Position numbers and translations under genes: made by a program. From the NCBI GenBank assembly GCA_030684405.1, contig JAUXYA010000020.1, forward strand, positions 1 through 64,000: a stretch of DNA of 64,000 nt, in the 5' to 3' direction. Below, piece after piece: positions 56,967-64,000 of the stretch (the stretch's first letter is position 1; the number at the start of each line of letters is the position of its first letter). The stretch comes from Burkholderiales bacterium. GTDB lineage: Bacteria; Pseudomonadota; Gammaproteobacteria; Burkholderiales; SG8-41. The notes below the pieces were generated by a model that ran no database searches, was not told the DNA's origin, and worked only from the letters and a program-made list of their open reading frames with translations.

Positions 56967-57500
56967 ATGAAACTCATCATCCTCGACCGCGACGGCGTGA
57001 TCAACCAGGACAGCCCGTCGTACATCAAGAGCCCGGAGGAGTGGAAGCCGATTCCCGGCAGTCTGGAGGCGATCGCACTGCTGAACCAGGCAGGCTATCG
57101 GGTGCTGGTCGCCACCAACCAGTCCGGTGTCGGCCGTGGCCTCTTCGAAATGGCGACGCTGAACGCGATTCACGACAAAATGCACCGCGCGCTGGGTGTC
57201 ATCGGCGGACGGATCGACGGCATTTTCTATTGCCCGCATGCGCATGACGCGGGCTGCAACTGCCGCAAGCCGAAGCCAGGCCTGCTCGAGGAAATCTCGC
57301 GGCGTTTCGGTGTCAGCCTCGAAGGCGTGCCCTTCATCGGCGACTCGCTGCGCGACCTGCAGGCCGCGGTCACAGTAGGCGCGCAGCCGGTGCTGGTGCT
57401 GACCGGCAAGGGCAAGAAAACGCGCAAGGACGGAAACCTGCCGGAAGGCACGGTCGTCCACGACAACCTCGCCGCCGCCGTCAGCAGCCTGTTGCAATGA
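56967..57500 (+). CDS. gmhB: D-glycero-beta-D-manno-heptose 1,7-bisphosphate 7-phosphatase
   Basis: This 177-aa HAD phosphatase works in ADP-heptose synthesis for LPS core. The nucleophile motif is ILDRDGVINQDS, and the zinc-binding loop CPHAHDAGCNCRKPKPG (about residues 91-107) distinguishes GmhB. FIGDSLRDLQAA is the C-terminal metal motif. It overlaps the acyltransferase gene by 4 bp. Confidence 0.94.
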   Translation: MKLIILDRDGVINQDSPSYIKSPEEWKPIPGSLEAIALLNQAGYRVLVATNQSGVGRGLFEMATLNAIHDKMHRALGVIGGRIDGIFYCPHAHDAGCNCRKPKPGLLEEISRRFGVSLEGVPFIGDSLRDLQAAVTVGAQPVLVLTGKGKKTRKDGNLPEGTVVHDNLAAAVSSLLQ

Positions 57501-58216
57501 TGCTGCTCACGGCGCTGCGCTCGGCCGTCTTTGCCACTGTCCAGATCGTCATCACGCCGGTTTTCGCAGTCATCGCACTGCTCACCTTTCCGCTGCCGCC
57601 CCTGGCGCGCTACCGCATCATCACCGTCTGGACCCGCTGCATCATCTGGGCTGCGCGCACGATCTGCGGCATCCACTACCGGGTCATCGGCGCCGAGCAC
57701 ATTCCGCGCGAGCCCTGCATCATCCTCGCCAAGCATCAGTCGGCCTGGGAAACGCTGGCCTTCCAGCTGATTTTTCCGCCGCAGGTCTGGGTGTTGAAAA
57801 AAGAACTGCTGCGCGTGCCCTTCTTCGGCTGGGGACTGGCGATGCTGTCGCCGATCGCCATCGATCGCAGCTCAAGACGCGAAGCCCTGCAACAGTTGAT
57901 CGAACAAGGGCGCCAGCGCTTGCAGTCCGGCTTCTCCATTGTCATTTTTCCGGAAGGCACACGCATCGCCCCGGGCCGGCGCGGCAAGTACCGGCCGGGC
58001 GGCGCGCGGCTTGCAGTGCAGACCAGCACCCTGGTGTTGCCGGTCGCGCACAACGCCGGCCTGCGCTGGGGGCGTAACGCCTTCCTCAAGCATCCGGGAC
58101 TGATCACCGTCAGCATCGGTGCGCCGATCGACCCGGCAGGCCTTGATGCAGAAAAGCTGATTGCCCGCGTCGAGCAATGGATCGAAGACGAAATGCCGCG
58201 ACTTGATGCGCACTGA
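57497..58216 (+). CDS. 1-acylglycerol-3-phosphate O-acyltransferase (PlsC family)
   Basis: The 239-aa membrane acyltransferase of phospholipid synthesis has an N-terminal hydrophobic segment (about residues 5-30). The catalytic box is AKHQSAWE, with Glu in place of the usual Asp of HX4D, a common variant in this branch. Later motifs are IDRSSRREAL and IFPEGTRIAPG. It follows gmhB by ATGA overlap and is followed by the YgjP-like gene. Confidence 0.92.
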   Translation: MMLLTALRSAVFATVQIVITPVFAVIALLTFPLPPLARYRIITVWTRCIIWAARTICGIHYRVIGAEHIPREPCIILAKHQSAWETLAFQLIFPPQVWVLKKELLRVPFFGWGLAMLSPIAIDRSSRREALQQLIEQGRQRLQSGFSIVIFPEGTRIAPGRRGKYRPGGARLAVQTSTLVLPVAHNAGLRWGRNAFLKHPGLITVSIGAPIDPAGLDAEKLIARVEQWIEDEMPRLDAH

Positions 58217-58934
58217 TCGCCCGGGCGGCACATCGCACATCGAACAGGCGATCGAACTCGCAGGTTGCCGCATCCCGTACCGGCTCAGACGCTCGTCGCG
58301 CCGGCGTACCATCGCGCTGCTGATCGACGACCGCGGCCTGCAGGTGGCGGCGCCGCTGCGCGCTTCGCAGGGCGCCATCGACGCGTTGCTGCGCGAGCAC
58401 GCGACCTGGGTCATTCGCAAGTTTGGCGACTGGCAGCGCAAACGTCCGACACCCCGCCGCTGGATCGCCGGGGAACAGATCATGCTGCGGGGCAGCGCAT
58501 TGACCCTGGAAACCTGCGCCGGCATCGCCCAGGCGCGCCAGGATGGTGATCGACTACTGGTCAACGCCGCGCTCGCAACCGCGGCCATGGAAGCCGCCGT
58601 CCAGCGCTGGCTGAAGGATCAGGCGCTTGCGCATTTCACGCTCCGTTGCCAGACCTACAGCTCCCAGCTCGGCCTGCCGGCACCTGCAGTCCGGCTGTCG
58701 AATGCGCGCACGCGCTGGGGCAGCTGCCATGCCGCCGGCCGCATCCGCATGAACTGGCGCCTGATCCATCTGCCTGAAGCCTGGATTGACTACGTTGCCG
58801 CGCATGAAGTCGCGCACCTGCGGCAGATGAACCACTCGCCGGCATTCTGGCAAACCGTCGCGGCCCTGGTGCCCGATCATCGTGAGCGTCGCGCGGCGCT
58901 GCGCCGCGATGCACATCGTTACCTGCTGCCCTGA
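58206..58934 (+). CDS. YgjP-like zinc metallopeptidase family protein (DUF45)
   Basis: The 242-aa protein has the metallopeptidase motif AAHEVAHLRQMNHSPAFW (about residues 197-214), giving H-E-x-x-H plus a third His. The conserved RTRWGSCHAAGRIRMNWRL precedes it. The family is linked to SprT-like proteases and its substrate is not known. The ATG at 58206 overlaps the acyltransferase 3' end by 11 bp. Confidence 0.87.
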   Translation: MRTDRPGGTSHIEQAIELAGCRIPYRLRRSSRRRTIALLIDDRGLQVAAPLRASQGAIDALLREHATWVIRKFGDWQRKRPTPRRWIAGEQIMLRGSALTLETCAGIAQARQDGDRLLVNAALATAAMEAAVQRWLKDQALAHFTLRCQTYSSQLGLPAPAVRLSNARTRWGSCHAAGRIRMNWRLIHLPEAWIDYVAAHEVAHLRQMNHSPAFWQTVAALVPDHRERRAALRRDAHRYLLP

Positions 58935-58995
58935 AAGCCCGGGGGACGCAGGGCGCTGTGCTACACTTCCGGCCACTTTTCGCGCGAGTACTCCA

Positions 58996-59157
58996 GTGCG
59001 TCTGACGCCGTTCCGTCTCCTCTTCCTGACCCTGTTCCTGATCCTGTTTGCGGGTTGCGGCTACAAGGGTCCGCTCTACCTGCCGCAGGACAAACCCGCG
59101 GCGAAAAAACCCGCGCCGCAACCGGCACCCGTTGCGGAACCCAGCCGCCAGCCATGA
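58996..59157 (+). CDS. lptM: LptM-like LPS-transport small lipoprotein
   Basis: The 53-aa lipoprotein has a short signal (RLTPFRLLFLTLFLILFAGC) and the lipobox LFAGC, followed directly by GYKGPLYLPQD, the hallmark of YifL/LptM. The rest is a Lys/Pro/Ala-rich tail. LptM assists oxidative maturation of the LptDE translocon at the outer membrane. A GTG at 58996 gives the correct signal length. It overlaps lysA by ATGA. Placement before lysA or dapF is typical. The DsbC encoded at 45886 acts in the same compartment. Confidence 0.87.
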   Translation: MRLTPFRLLFLTLFLILFAGCGYKGPLYLPQDKPAAKKPAPQPAPVAEPSRQP

Positions 59158-60401
59158 GCGCCTTCAGTTACCGCAAGGGCGAACTGCACGCGGAAGATGT
59201 TCCGCTCAGCCGCATCGCCGCCGAGTTCGGCACACCCTGCTATGTCTATTCCCGCGCTGCGCTGACCCGCGCCTGGCGCGAGTTCGACGCTGCTTTTGCC
59301 GGACGTGATCACCTGCTCTGCTACGCGGTGAAAGCCAATCCCAACCTTGGTGTGCTCGATGTATTCGCGCGCCTCGGCAGCGGCTTTGACATCGTGTCCG
59401 GCGGCGAACTGGCGCGCGTGCTCGCCGCCGGCGGCGATCCGCGCAAGGTGGTGTTCTCCGGCGTGGGCAAGACCGCGGCCGAAATGCGCCAGGCGCTGCA
59501 GGCCGGCATCCTCTGCTTCAACGTCGAATCCGCCGCGGAACTGGAACTGCTGAACCGCATCGCCGGTGAGCTGGGGCTGATTGCCCCGATCAGCCTGCGA
59601 GTCAACCCGGACGTCGATGCCAAGACCCATCCCTATATCGCCACCGGGCTCAAGGAAAACAAGTTCGGGGTCGCTTACGACGAGGCGCTGTCAACCTATC
59701 GCCGCGCCCGCGACTTGCCCCACCTGCAGATTGAAGGTGTCGACTGCCATATCGGCTCGCAACTGACGGAAGTCAGCCCGTTCATTGCCGCGCTGGAGCG
59801 GGTGCTGGCGCTGGTCGATGCGCTGGAACGTGAGGGCATCACCATCCGCCATCTTGACCTCGGCGGCGGACTGGGCATCCGTTACCGCGACGAAACGCCG
59901 CCGGCGGTGACGGAGTACGCACAGGCGCTGATCGCTGCGCTGGGCCAGCGCCCGCAGAAGCTGCTGTTCGAGCCGGGACGCCTGCTCACCGGCAATGCCG
60001 GGGTACTGCTGTCCACCGTGCTCTATCTGAAGCCGGGACAGGACCGGAATTTCGCCGTCGTCGATGCCGCGATGAACGACCTGATGCGCCCGGCGCTGTA
60101 CGAAGCCTGGCACGAGGTGCTGCCGCTGCGCGAAGGCGCCGCCGGCGACCGTCCGTACGACATCGTTGGTCCGGTCTGCGAAAGCGGCGACTTCCTCGCC
60201 CGGGATCGCAGAATCGCCACCGCCCCCGGCGAAGTGATCGCCATTGCATCCGCCGGCGCCTACGGCATGAGCATGTCCTCGAACTACAACACCCGGCCGC
60301 GCGCCGCCGAAATCATGGTCGACGGACGGCAGATACATGTCGTGCGTGATCGCGAAACCGTTGTCATGCTTATTGCGAACGAACATCGTTTGCCGGAATG
60401 A
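59154..60401 (+). CDS. lysA: Diaminopimelate decarboxylase
   Basis: This 415-aa PLP enzyme catalyses the last step of lysine synthesis. The PLP lysine lies in [16 protein letters not shown] (about residue 60), with [50 protein letters not shown] and [11 protein letters not shown]. The ATG at 59154 overlaps the lptM stop. Confidence 0.96.
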   Translation: MSAFSYRKGELHAEDVPLSRIAAEFGTPCYVYSRAALTRAWREFDAAFAGRDHLLCYAVKANPNLGVLDVFARLGSGFDIVSGGELARVLAAGGDPRKVVFSGVGKTAAEMRQALQAGILCFNVESAAELELLNRIAGELGLIAPISLRVNPDVDAKTHPYIATGLKENKFGVAYDEALSTYRRARDLPHLQIEGVDCHIGSQLTEVSPFIAALERVLALVDALEREGITIRHLDLGGGLGIRYRDETPPAVTEYAQALIAALGQRPQKLLFEPGRLLTGNAGVLLSTVLYLKPGQDRNFAVVDAAMNDLMRPALYEAWHEVLPLREGAAGDRPYDIVGPVCESGDFLARDRRIATAPGEVIAIASAGAYGMSMSSNYNTRPRAAEIMVDGRQIHVVRDRETVVMLIANEHRLPE

Positions 60402-60410
60402 CAATGTCAA

Positions 60411-60431
60411 AATCGTCCGCAAGGGACGGTT
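60411..60431 (+). terminator. Weak hairpin after lysA
   Basis: AATCGTCC and GGACGGTT can form an 8-bp stem with one G-U pair and a 5-nt loop, 10 bp after the lysA stop. There is no U-tract, so factor-independent termination is uncertain. Confidence 0.3.
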
Positions 60432-60464
60432 TCAGTACCGCATCCGGGTGTTGCCGCAAATCCA

Positions 60465-60488
60465 CAAATGTATTTGCTTGATCAAATA
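60465..60488. promoter_or_regulatory. Overlapping inverted repeats upstream of the microprotein promoter
   Basis: CAAAT-GT-ATTTG (60465-60476) overlaps TATTTG-cttgat-CAAATA (60471-60488), giving three related half-sites just upstream of the -35 at 60504. This arrangement suits a dimeric regulator or an AT-rich activation element. No binding protein can be named. Confidence 0.35.
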
Positions 60489-60503
60489 AACTTTACAAAG
60501 GTG

Positions 60504-60533
60504 TTGCATTTTTTTTTCGCCATAGCATAGAAT
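60504..60533 (+). promoter_or_regulatory. Sigma-70-like promoter for the K-rich microprotein
   Basis: TTGCAT (60504-60509), an 18-bp spacer with a T-run, and TAGAAT (60528-60533) predict transcription from about 60540. That leaves a leader of roughly 100 nt before the start codon, with an AACTTA/TAAGTT inverted pair near its end. Confidence 0.6.
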
Positions 60534-60642
60534 TGGCGCACCGAACACGGTTCCCGTAAATTATTTGCGATGATCGTGTGCTGGTAGTGCGGAACTTAAG
60601 CCGCATTCAAACGATGCCTAAGTTAACTTTAAGGAGACGATT

Positions 60643-60711
60643 ATGGCAGCGAAGAAAAAAGCGAAAGCTAAAAAGAAAGTAGCCAAGAAGAAAGCAGCCA
60701 AGAAGAAGTAA
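60643..60711 (+). CDS. 22-aa lysine/alanine-rich basic microprotein
   Basis: The peptide begins MAAKKKAKAKKK and ends AAKKK, with 13 lysines among 22 residues. The ATG has an ideal AAGGAG ribosome-binding site (60631-60636) with 6-nt spacing. It is framed by its own promoter (60504-60533) and a strong terminator (60732-60764), so it looks like a real, dedicated, well-translated gene. The composition resembles histone-H1-like or nucleoid-associated tails, and the N-terminus nearly repeats that of the SWIB protein at 16104-16418. DNA or RNA binding is inference. A truncated remnant of a longer H1-like gene is an alternative. Confidence 0.7.
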   Translation: MAAKKKAKAKKKVAKKKAAKKK

Positions 60712-60731
60712 GTAGCAAGTAGCAAGTAGTC

Positions 60732-60764
60732 GCGAAGGCCGGGTAACTCCCGGCCTTCGCTTTT
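60732..60764 (+). terminator. Strong rho-independent terminator
   Basis: The perfect 12-bp stem GCGAAGGCCGGG / CCCGGCCTTCGC has a 5-nt loop (TAACT) and is followed by TTTT. It lies 20 bp after the microprotein stop. Confidence 0.9.
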
Positions 60765-60766
60765 GG

Positions 60767-60878
60767 TTCAAGCACTCAGCTGTTCAAGCACTCAGCGGTT
60801 CAAGCATTCAGCAATTCACGCACTCAACGCTTCAAGCATTCAGCGTTTCAAGCACTCATCGGTGCAAGCCCCAGCCGG
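60767..60878. repeat. 16-bp tandem repeat, about seven units
   Basis: The consensus unit TTCAAGCACTCAGCGG repeats head to tail at 60767, 60783, 60799, 60815, 60831, 60847 and, degenerately, 60863. Units differ at a few positions, mostly the last three. There is no spacer, so this is not a CRISPR array. It starts 3 bp after the terminator T-run. An open frame across it (60763-60966) has no start signal worth calling. Confidence 0.85.
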
Positions 60879-61035
60879 CACTCCCGCTTCGTACATCCTT
60901 CTCGCCCCTCTTGTTTCGTCATTTTCGCTGTGCGGCGAAAGTATAAAAGTGTTTAAAATCAATTAGTTATATGAATTTTTCGTGCTGCCCGCAAAACATG
61001 CGCCGATGTGGCATGACCCCTTGCGCAGCAAGAAC
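60879..61035. other. Remainder of a 324-bp gene-free stretch before the anti-sigma gene
   Basis: Together with the terminator and tandem repeat, 60712-61035 holds no protein gene. This part is partly AT-rich (around 60940-60980) and shows no clear hairpin or promoter. Confidence 0.4.
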
Positions 61036-61791
61036 TCAGGGATTGAGCTGCCGGTACACGGCATCAGCCACGCGCAGCAATTCCTCGCGCCCGGTTTCGC
61101 CGGACAAGGCATAACCGAGACGACCGTCAAGCCAGTAAAAAACGCTGACGCCGTTTTCCTGCGCAAAACGAAAAGCCGTCTGTGCGCGACTATCGTCGCC
61201 GGCACGCACATACAGCGTCAGGCGCTGACCCTTGATGTCCTGATACATGAACTGCGCCGCCGGTCCGCGCTCGCCGGGCAACAGGCGTCCGCCGACCAGT
61301 GAATAGCCCAGTCCTGCAAGATGGGGAATCTTCAGGCTGACGCCCAGACGCTTCGACAGCCAGCGCAGCAGATGCGCTTCCTGGTCTGCGCCGACTTCCA
61401 CCGGATGCCTTACTTCCGGGCTGTAAACCGCATGCGCTACCGCCGCGACCTTCGCCAGATGGAAACTTTGCGCGCGCTCGGCAGTGACCAAGGCATGCAG
61501 CTGCCAGCCCGCAATACCGCTGATCGCCATCAACGCGGCGACCGCGGCAAGCCGGCGCAGCGACGTTGTACCTTTTCGCGTACCCGGCTGCAGGCGCAGC
61601 GGCACCGCGGCGGCCAGCAGCGGATCAAAGGCTGTCCGCAGTGCAGCCGTATGGCGGCAGTAAGCGTCAACGCGCTGTGCATCGTCCTGATGCTGCGCCA
61701 GATGGGTTTCGACATCGGCCCTGCGTGCCACCGGCAGGCAGCCATCGACATAGGCCTGCAGTTCGCTTTCGGTCACCGGGGTTCCGTTCAT
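61036..61791 (-). CDS. Anti-sigma factor, single-pass membrane protein
   Basis: The 251-aa product has an N-terminal cytoplasmic anti-sigma domain (VTESELQAYVDGCLPVARR, ETHLAQHQDDAQRVDAYCRH), a transmembrane helix (about residues 82-100, LAAVAALMAISGIAGWQLHA) and a periplasmic sensory domain (about 105-251). It lacks the full zinc-binding H-x3-C-x2-C motif. It overlaps the sigma-factor stop by 4 bp, the usual layout for a cognate pair. It should hold the sigma factor at the membrane until an envelope signal arrives. Confidence 0.87.
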   Translation of the reverse strand: MNGTPVTESELQAYVDGCLPVARRADVETHLAQHQDDAQRVDAYCRHTAALRTAFDPLLAAAVPLRLQPGTRKGTTSLRRLAAVAALMAISGIAGWQLHALVTAERAQSFHLAKVAAVAHAVYSPEVRHPVEVGADQEAHLLRWLSKRLGVSLKIPHLAGLGYSLVGGRLLPGERGPAAQFMYQDIKGQRLTLYVRAGDDSRAQTAFRFAQENGVSVFYWLDGRLGYALSGETGREELLRVADAVYRQLNP

Positions 61792-62312
61792 TTGATGACC
61801 TTCAGCGACGCACTGCTGTCGGGCAGGCCCTGCAGCAGCCGGCGCAGGCGTTCCCTGCCACGCGACAGCCGCGACATCACAGTGCCTATCGGCACGTCGA
61901 GCACGCGCGCGGCGTCCTCGTACGACATCTGTTCCAGGCCGACCAGCAACAGCACTGTGCGCTGCTCGTCAGGCAAGCGCTGCAGCGCCGCATCAAGGTC
62001 GCGGATCTCCAGCCGGTCTCCCGCCTGCGGTTGCGGCAGCTCCGCCAGCGATGCATCCAGCGCCACCGTCCGGCTGGCAGCGGCGCTGCGCACCTGATTG
62101 ATGAATACATTGTGCATTACGGTAAACAGCCAGGCGCGCAGGTCGCTCCCCTCGCGCCACAGATCCTGCTTGCGCAGCGCCCGCTCCAGGGCATCCTGCA
62201 CCAGGTCGTCAGCGGCGCTGGCATCACCGGTCAGGGCCCGCGCGTAACGCCGCAGGCGCGGGATGTACTGCATGGCCTGACAGGAGAAATGGTCGGATGC
62301 CCCTCGAGTCAC
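61788..62312 (-). CDS. ECF RNA polymerase sigma factor
   Basis: The 174-aa sigma-70-family extracytoplasmic-function factor has region 2 in YARALTGDASAADDLVQDAL and LRAWLFTVMHNVFINQ, and region 4 helix-turn-helix in LPDEQRTVLLLVGLEQMSYE and DVPIGTVMSRLSRGRERL. A GTG at 62312 with GGGAGA upstream is preferred as start; an ATG at 62273 gives a shorter form that still holds region 2. It lies 34 bp after the flavoprotein oxidoreductase and overlaps its anti-sigma gene. Confidence 0.87.
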   Translation of the reverse strand: MTRGASDHFSCQAMQYIPRLRRYARALTGDASAADDLVQDALERALRKQDLWREGSDLRAWLFTVMHNVFINQVRSAAASRTVALDASLAELPQPQAGDRLEIRDLDAALQRLPDEQRTVLLLVGLEQMSYEDAARVLDVPIGTVMSRLSRGRERLRRLLQGLPDSSASLKVIK

Positions 62313-62346
62313 TGTCTCTGTCTCCCGCACATCCACGACTGCCGGC

Positions 62347-63759
62347 TTATTCCCTGCCGGCTCCAGCGGGTGATGGCGGAAAAACATGCGCTGCCATGCC
62401 CCAGCGCGCAGCCAGCGTTTCCACCGCATTGAGGATTTCCTCGGCGCGCGCCGGATGATTGTACGCAGCCGTGGCCAATCGCGACAGTGCCTGCGGGGTG
62501 CCGAATTCGAGGCCGAGCAGGCTGATCAGCTCCGCTGCACCACGCCCGGCGATTTCAGCGCCCAGCGCGCGACCGCTGTCGAGGTCGGCGAGCAAGCGCA
62601 GAAAGCCGCCGCGCTCGCCGGCCGCGAGTGCAGCGGGATTGAAATCGAAGGAAGCGAATCCCGCAGCGGGTTCGAGATCCAGAGCCTCGGCCTGATCCTC
62701 GTTTAAACCAACGCGCGCCAGTTCCAGCGCCGAATACAGGACCTGCGGCACCCACCCGTCCTCGCGTCTGCGGCTGCCGGGCTCGAGGATGTCGGATACC
62801 GCCACCGCCGCATCGGCCAGCGCGTGATTGGCACTCATGCCGGGGTTGGCGACATCGCCGATAGCATAAATGCCGGGAGCCGCGCGGTTGAATTCGTCGA
62901 CCCGCACATGGCCCTGCACACCGCTGGCGACGCCGGCACGTGCCAGATCCAGGCCCTCGGTGCAGGGCCTGCGACCGGTGCCGGCGAGCACCCAGTCGAC
63001 GACCATGCGTTCACCGTCCGCGAGAGTGAGTGCGACGCCCTCATCGCCAACCTCTACCGCAGCGATGCGCGACTGCAGTCGCGGCTCGATGCCGGCCTCC
63101 GCCAGTGCTGCACGCAAGGCCGTGCGTGCCGGCGCGCTGAACGTACTGGAAGCCAGCGCTTCACGCCCGGTCAACCAGGTCACCTCGAGACCGAGCCGGG
63201 ACAGTATGAATGCCATCTCGCTACCGACGAACCCCGAGCCCAACACTGCAACACGGCGTCCCGGCGGGGGTGGTGCGTCGAACAGGTCATCGGTCGTCAG
63301 TACGCGTTGCGGCACTCTTTGCAGCGGCGCAGGCAACCAGGGCCGGGAACCGGTGGCGATGACGATATGGCGCGCCTGCAGCCGCTGATCGTTCACGCGC
63401 AGGGTGTCCGGGCCTTCAAAGCGCGCATCGCCATTCAGCATCCGGATGCCGAGCCTGCCGAGGTAATCGACATAATTGTCGCGCACGGTATCGACCACCG
63501 TACGCTGGAAATGCCAGGCGCGGGGAAAATCAGCGCCCAAGGTACCGGTAATGCCGCGCTCGGCGTAACCGGCAGCATCGGCGATCACGCAGGCACTGTG
63601 ATACCAGGCCTTCTTCGGTACGCAGCCGCGATTGAGACAAGTGCCGCCCCAGGTCTTCCTCTCGACGATCACAACCTTCAGGCCGCGCAGCGCCGCCAGC
63701 ACCGCCGCGCGATAGCCGCCGGGGCCGGAACCAATGATTGCGACATCCGGAGACGACAT
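62347..63759 (-). CDS. Class I pyridine nucleotide-disulfide oxidoreductase (Lpd/MerA-like)
   Basis: The 470-aa FAD protein has the FAD motif VAIIGSGPGGYRAAVLAAL, redox-active cysteines in GGTCLNRGCVPKKAW (about residues 39-53), the NAD(P) motif AVLGSGFVGSEMAFIL and IYAIGDVANPGMSANHALAD. The C-terminal dimer domain keeps an NHPARAEE His/Glu pair like that of lipoamide dehydrogenase and mercuric reductase. It lacks the MerA N-terminal metal domain. The substrate is unknown. The SD, AGGGAG, touches the end of the repeat element upstream. The ECF sigma genes follow it. Confidence 0.85.
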   Translation of the reverse strand: MSSPDVAIIGSGPGGYRAAVLAALRGLKVVIVERKTWGGTCLNRGCVPKKAWYHSACVIADAAGYAERGITGTLGADFPRAWHFQRTVVDTVRDNYVDYLGRLGIRMLNGDARFEGPDTLRVNDQRLQARHIVIATGSRPWLPAPLQRVPQRVLTTDDLFDAPPPPGRRVAVLGSGFVGSEMAFILSRLGLEVTWLTGREALASSTFSAPARTALRAALAEAGIEPRLQSRIAAVEVGDEGVALTLADGERMVVDWVLAGTGRRPCTEGLDLARAGVASGVQGHVRVDEFNRAAPGIYAIGDVANPGMSANHALADAAVAVSDILEPGSRRREDGWVPQVLYSALELARVGLNEDQAEALDLEPAAGFASFDFNPAALAAGERGGFLRLLADLDSGRALGAEIAGRGAAELISLLGLEFGTPQALSRLATAAYNHPARAEEILNAVETLAARWGMAAHVFPPSPAGAGRE

Positions 63760-63769
63760 GGACGGCTCC

Positions 63770-63955
63770 CTAGAGCATGTTATGAACTTGCGAAACTCTT
63801 CCCTCATCCCAACCCTTCTGCTCCGCTTCAAGTGTCCCCTTGTCCCGAAGGGAGATGGGCTTCTCATCCCTCTCCCTCCGGGAGAGGGACAGAGGGTGAG
63901 GGTGCTTTGATGTTGATTTGCTTGCGTATTTTTTAAGGTCCATAACAGGCTCTAG
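63770..63955. repeat. Palindromic repeat element (copy B) with 16-bp terminal inverted repeats
   Basis: CTAGAGCATGTTATGA (63770-63785) and its inverted partner at 63940-63955 (two mismatches) bound the element. The core carries the same TCCCTCTCCC / GGGAGAGGGA hairpin (63867-63889) as copy A at 52098. The first hairpin of copy A is disrupted here by an extra segment of about 25 bp. There is no coding capacity. The left end abuts the ribosome-binding site of the oxidoreductase gene, and the right end supplies the stop codon of the gene at the window edge. Confidence 0.75.
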
Positions 63956-64000
63956 ACCAAAAACAGCGTCGCCAATCCGAGAAAAATGAAAAACCCGCCG
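63952..64000 (-). CDS. C-terminus of a membrane protein, cut by the window edge
   Basis: The reverse strand reads GGFFIFLGLATLFLV then a TAG stop at 63952-63954. The run is hydrophobic and ends like a last transmembrane helix. The stop codon lies inside the CTAG at the end of the repeat element, so the original C-terminus may have been longer. The family cannot be identified from 15 residues. Confidence 0.45.
   Translation of the reverse strand, partial: GGFFIFLGLATLFLV

Noticed and set aside
57497-58216. Inactive acyltransferase because HX4D reads HX4E
   Set aside because: The Glu variant is common in this branch of the PlsC family and the FPEGTR motif is intact.
60767-60878. CRISPR array
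   Set aside because: The 16-bp units are directly adjacent with no spacers, and there are no cas genes nearby.
60763-60966. 67-codon frame through the 16-bp tandem repeats
   Set aside because: It has a weak start within the terminator tail and no ribosome-binding site; the apparent protein repeat only reflects the DNA repeat.

Overview
The window is about 64 kb of GC-rich bacterial chromosome with tightly packed, mostly housekeeping genes. The gene content and order point to a betaproteobacterium: rpe-gph-trpEGDC, erpA-bactofilin-argC, rplM-rpsI, miaB-phoH-ybeY-corC-lnt, glyQ-glyS-gmhB-plsC and lptM-lysA. Coq7-type and UbiH-type ubiquinone genes agree with this. Order and genus cannot be fixed from the sequence alone. 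No rRNA, prophage, insertion sequence with a transposase, or CRISPR array was seen.

Left third (1-28.9 kb). A short palindromic repeat with terminal inverted repeats opens the window. It is followed by a membrane HD-GYP sensor, a cyclic-2,3-diphosphoglycerate-synthetase-like P-loop protein coupled to carbamate kinase, a double-length UvrA (1883 aa, four ATPase sites), a secreted ankyrin protein, pirin, pdxH, two transporters, a SWIB-domain protein with a lysine-rich tail, a DUF72 protein, fbp between two msrA genes (one cytosolic, one exported), a TIGR03169-like flavoprotein, tyrS divergent from an M23 peptidase and anmK, then erpA, bactofilin, a coiled-coil membrane protein, argC and the rplM-rpsI operon.

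Middle (28.9-48 kb). A YdcF-like protein and an OsmC-like protein face coq7 and the trp genes. Then come apaG, a methyltransferase and mltA; a 40-aa membrane microprotein is encoded antisense to the methyltransferase 3' end. The block 38.9-45.1 kb is a nucleotide second-messenger locus. An adenylate cyclase of GAF-GAF-PAS-cyclase layout with intact catalytic residues, a GGDEF-EAL protein with both active sites degraded, an HD-GYP protein with a broken metal motif, and an intact MBL-fold phosphodiesterase-like enzyme all lie on one strand. A TonB-C-domain protein, dsbC and a UbiH-family hydroxylase follow.

Right third (48-64 kb). One tRNA gene with a clear sigma-70 promoter precedes miaB-phoH-ybeY-corC-lnt, glyQS-gmhB-plsC-YgjP-like, and lptM-lysA. 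Next to lysA is a compact unit with its own promoter, leader, 22-aa lysine/alanine peptide and strong terminator, then a 16-bp tandem repeat. The window closes with an ECF sigma/anti-sigma pair downstream of a class I flavoprotein disulfide oxidoreductase, a palindromic mobile-type repeat touching the genes on both sides, and the C-terminus of a membrane protein.

The observations most worth following are the second-messenger locus, which pairs intact cAMP enzymes with degenerate c-di-GMP enzymes, and two genes too short for routine annotation: the 22-aa K-rich peptide and the 40-aa antisense membrane peptide.
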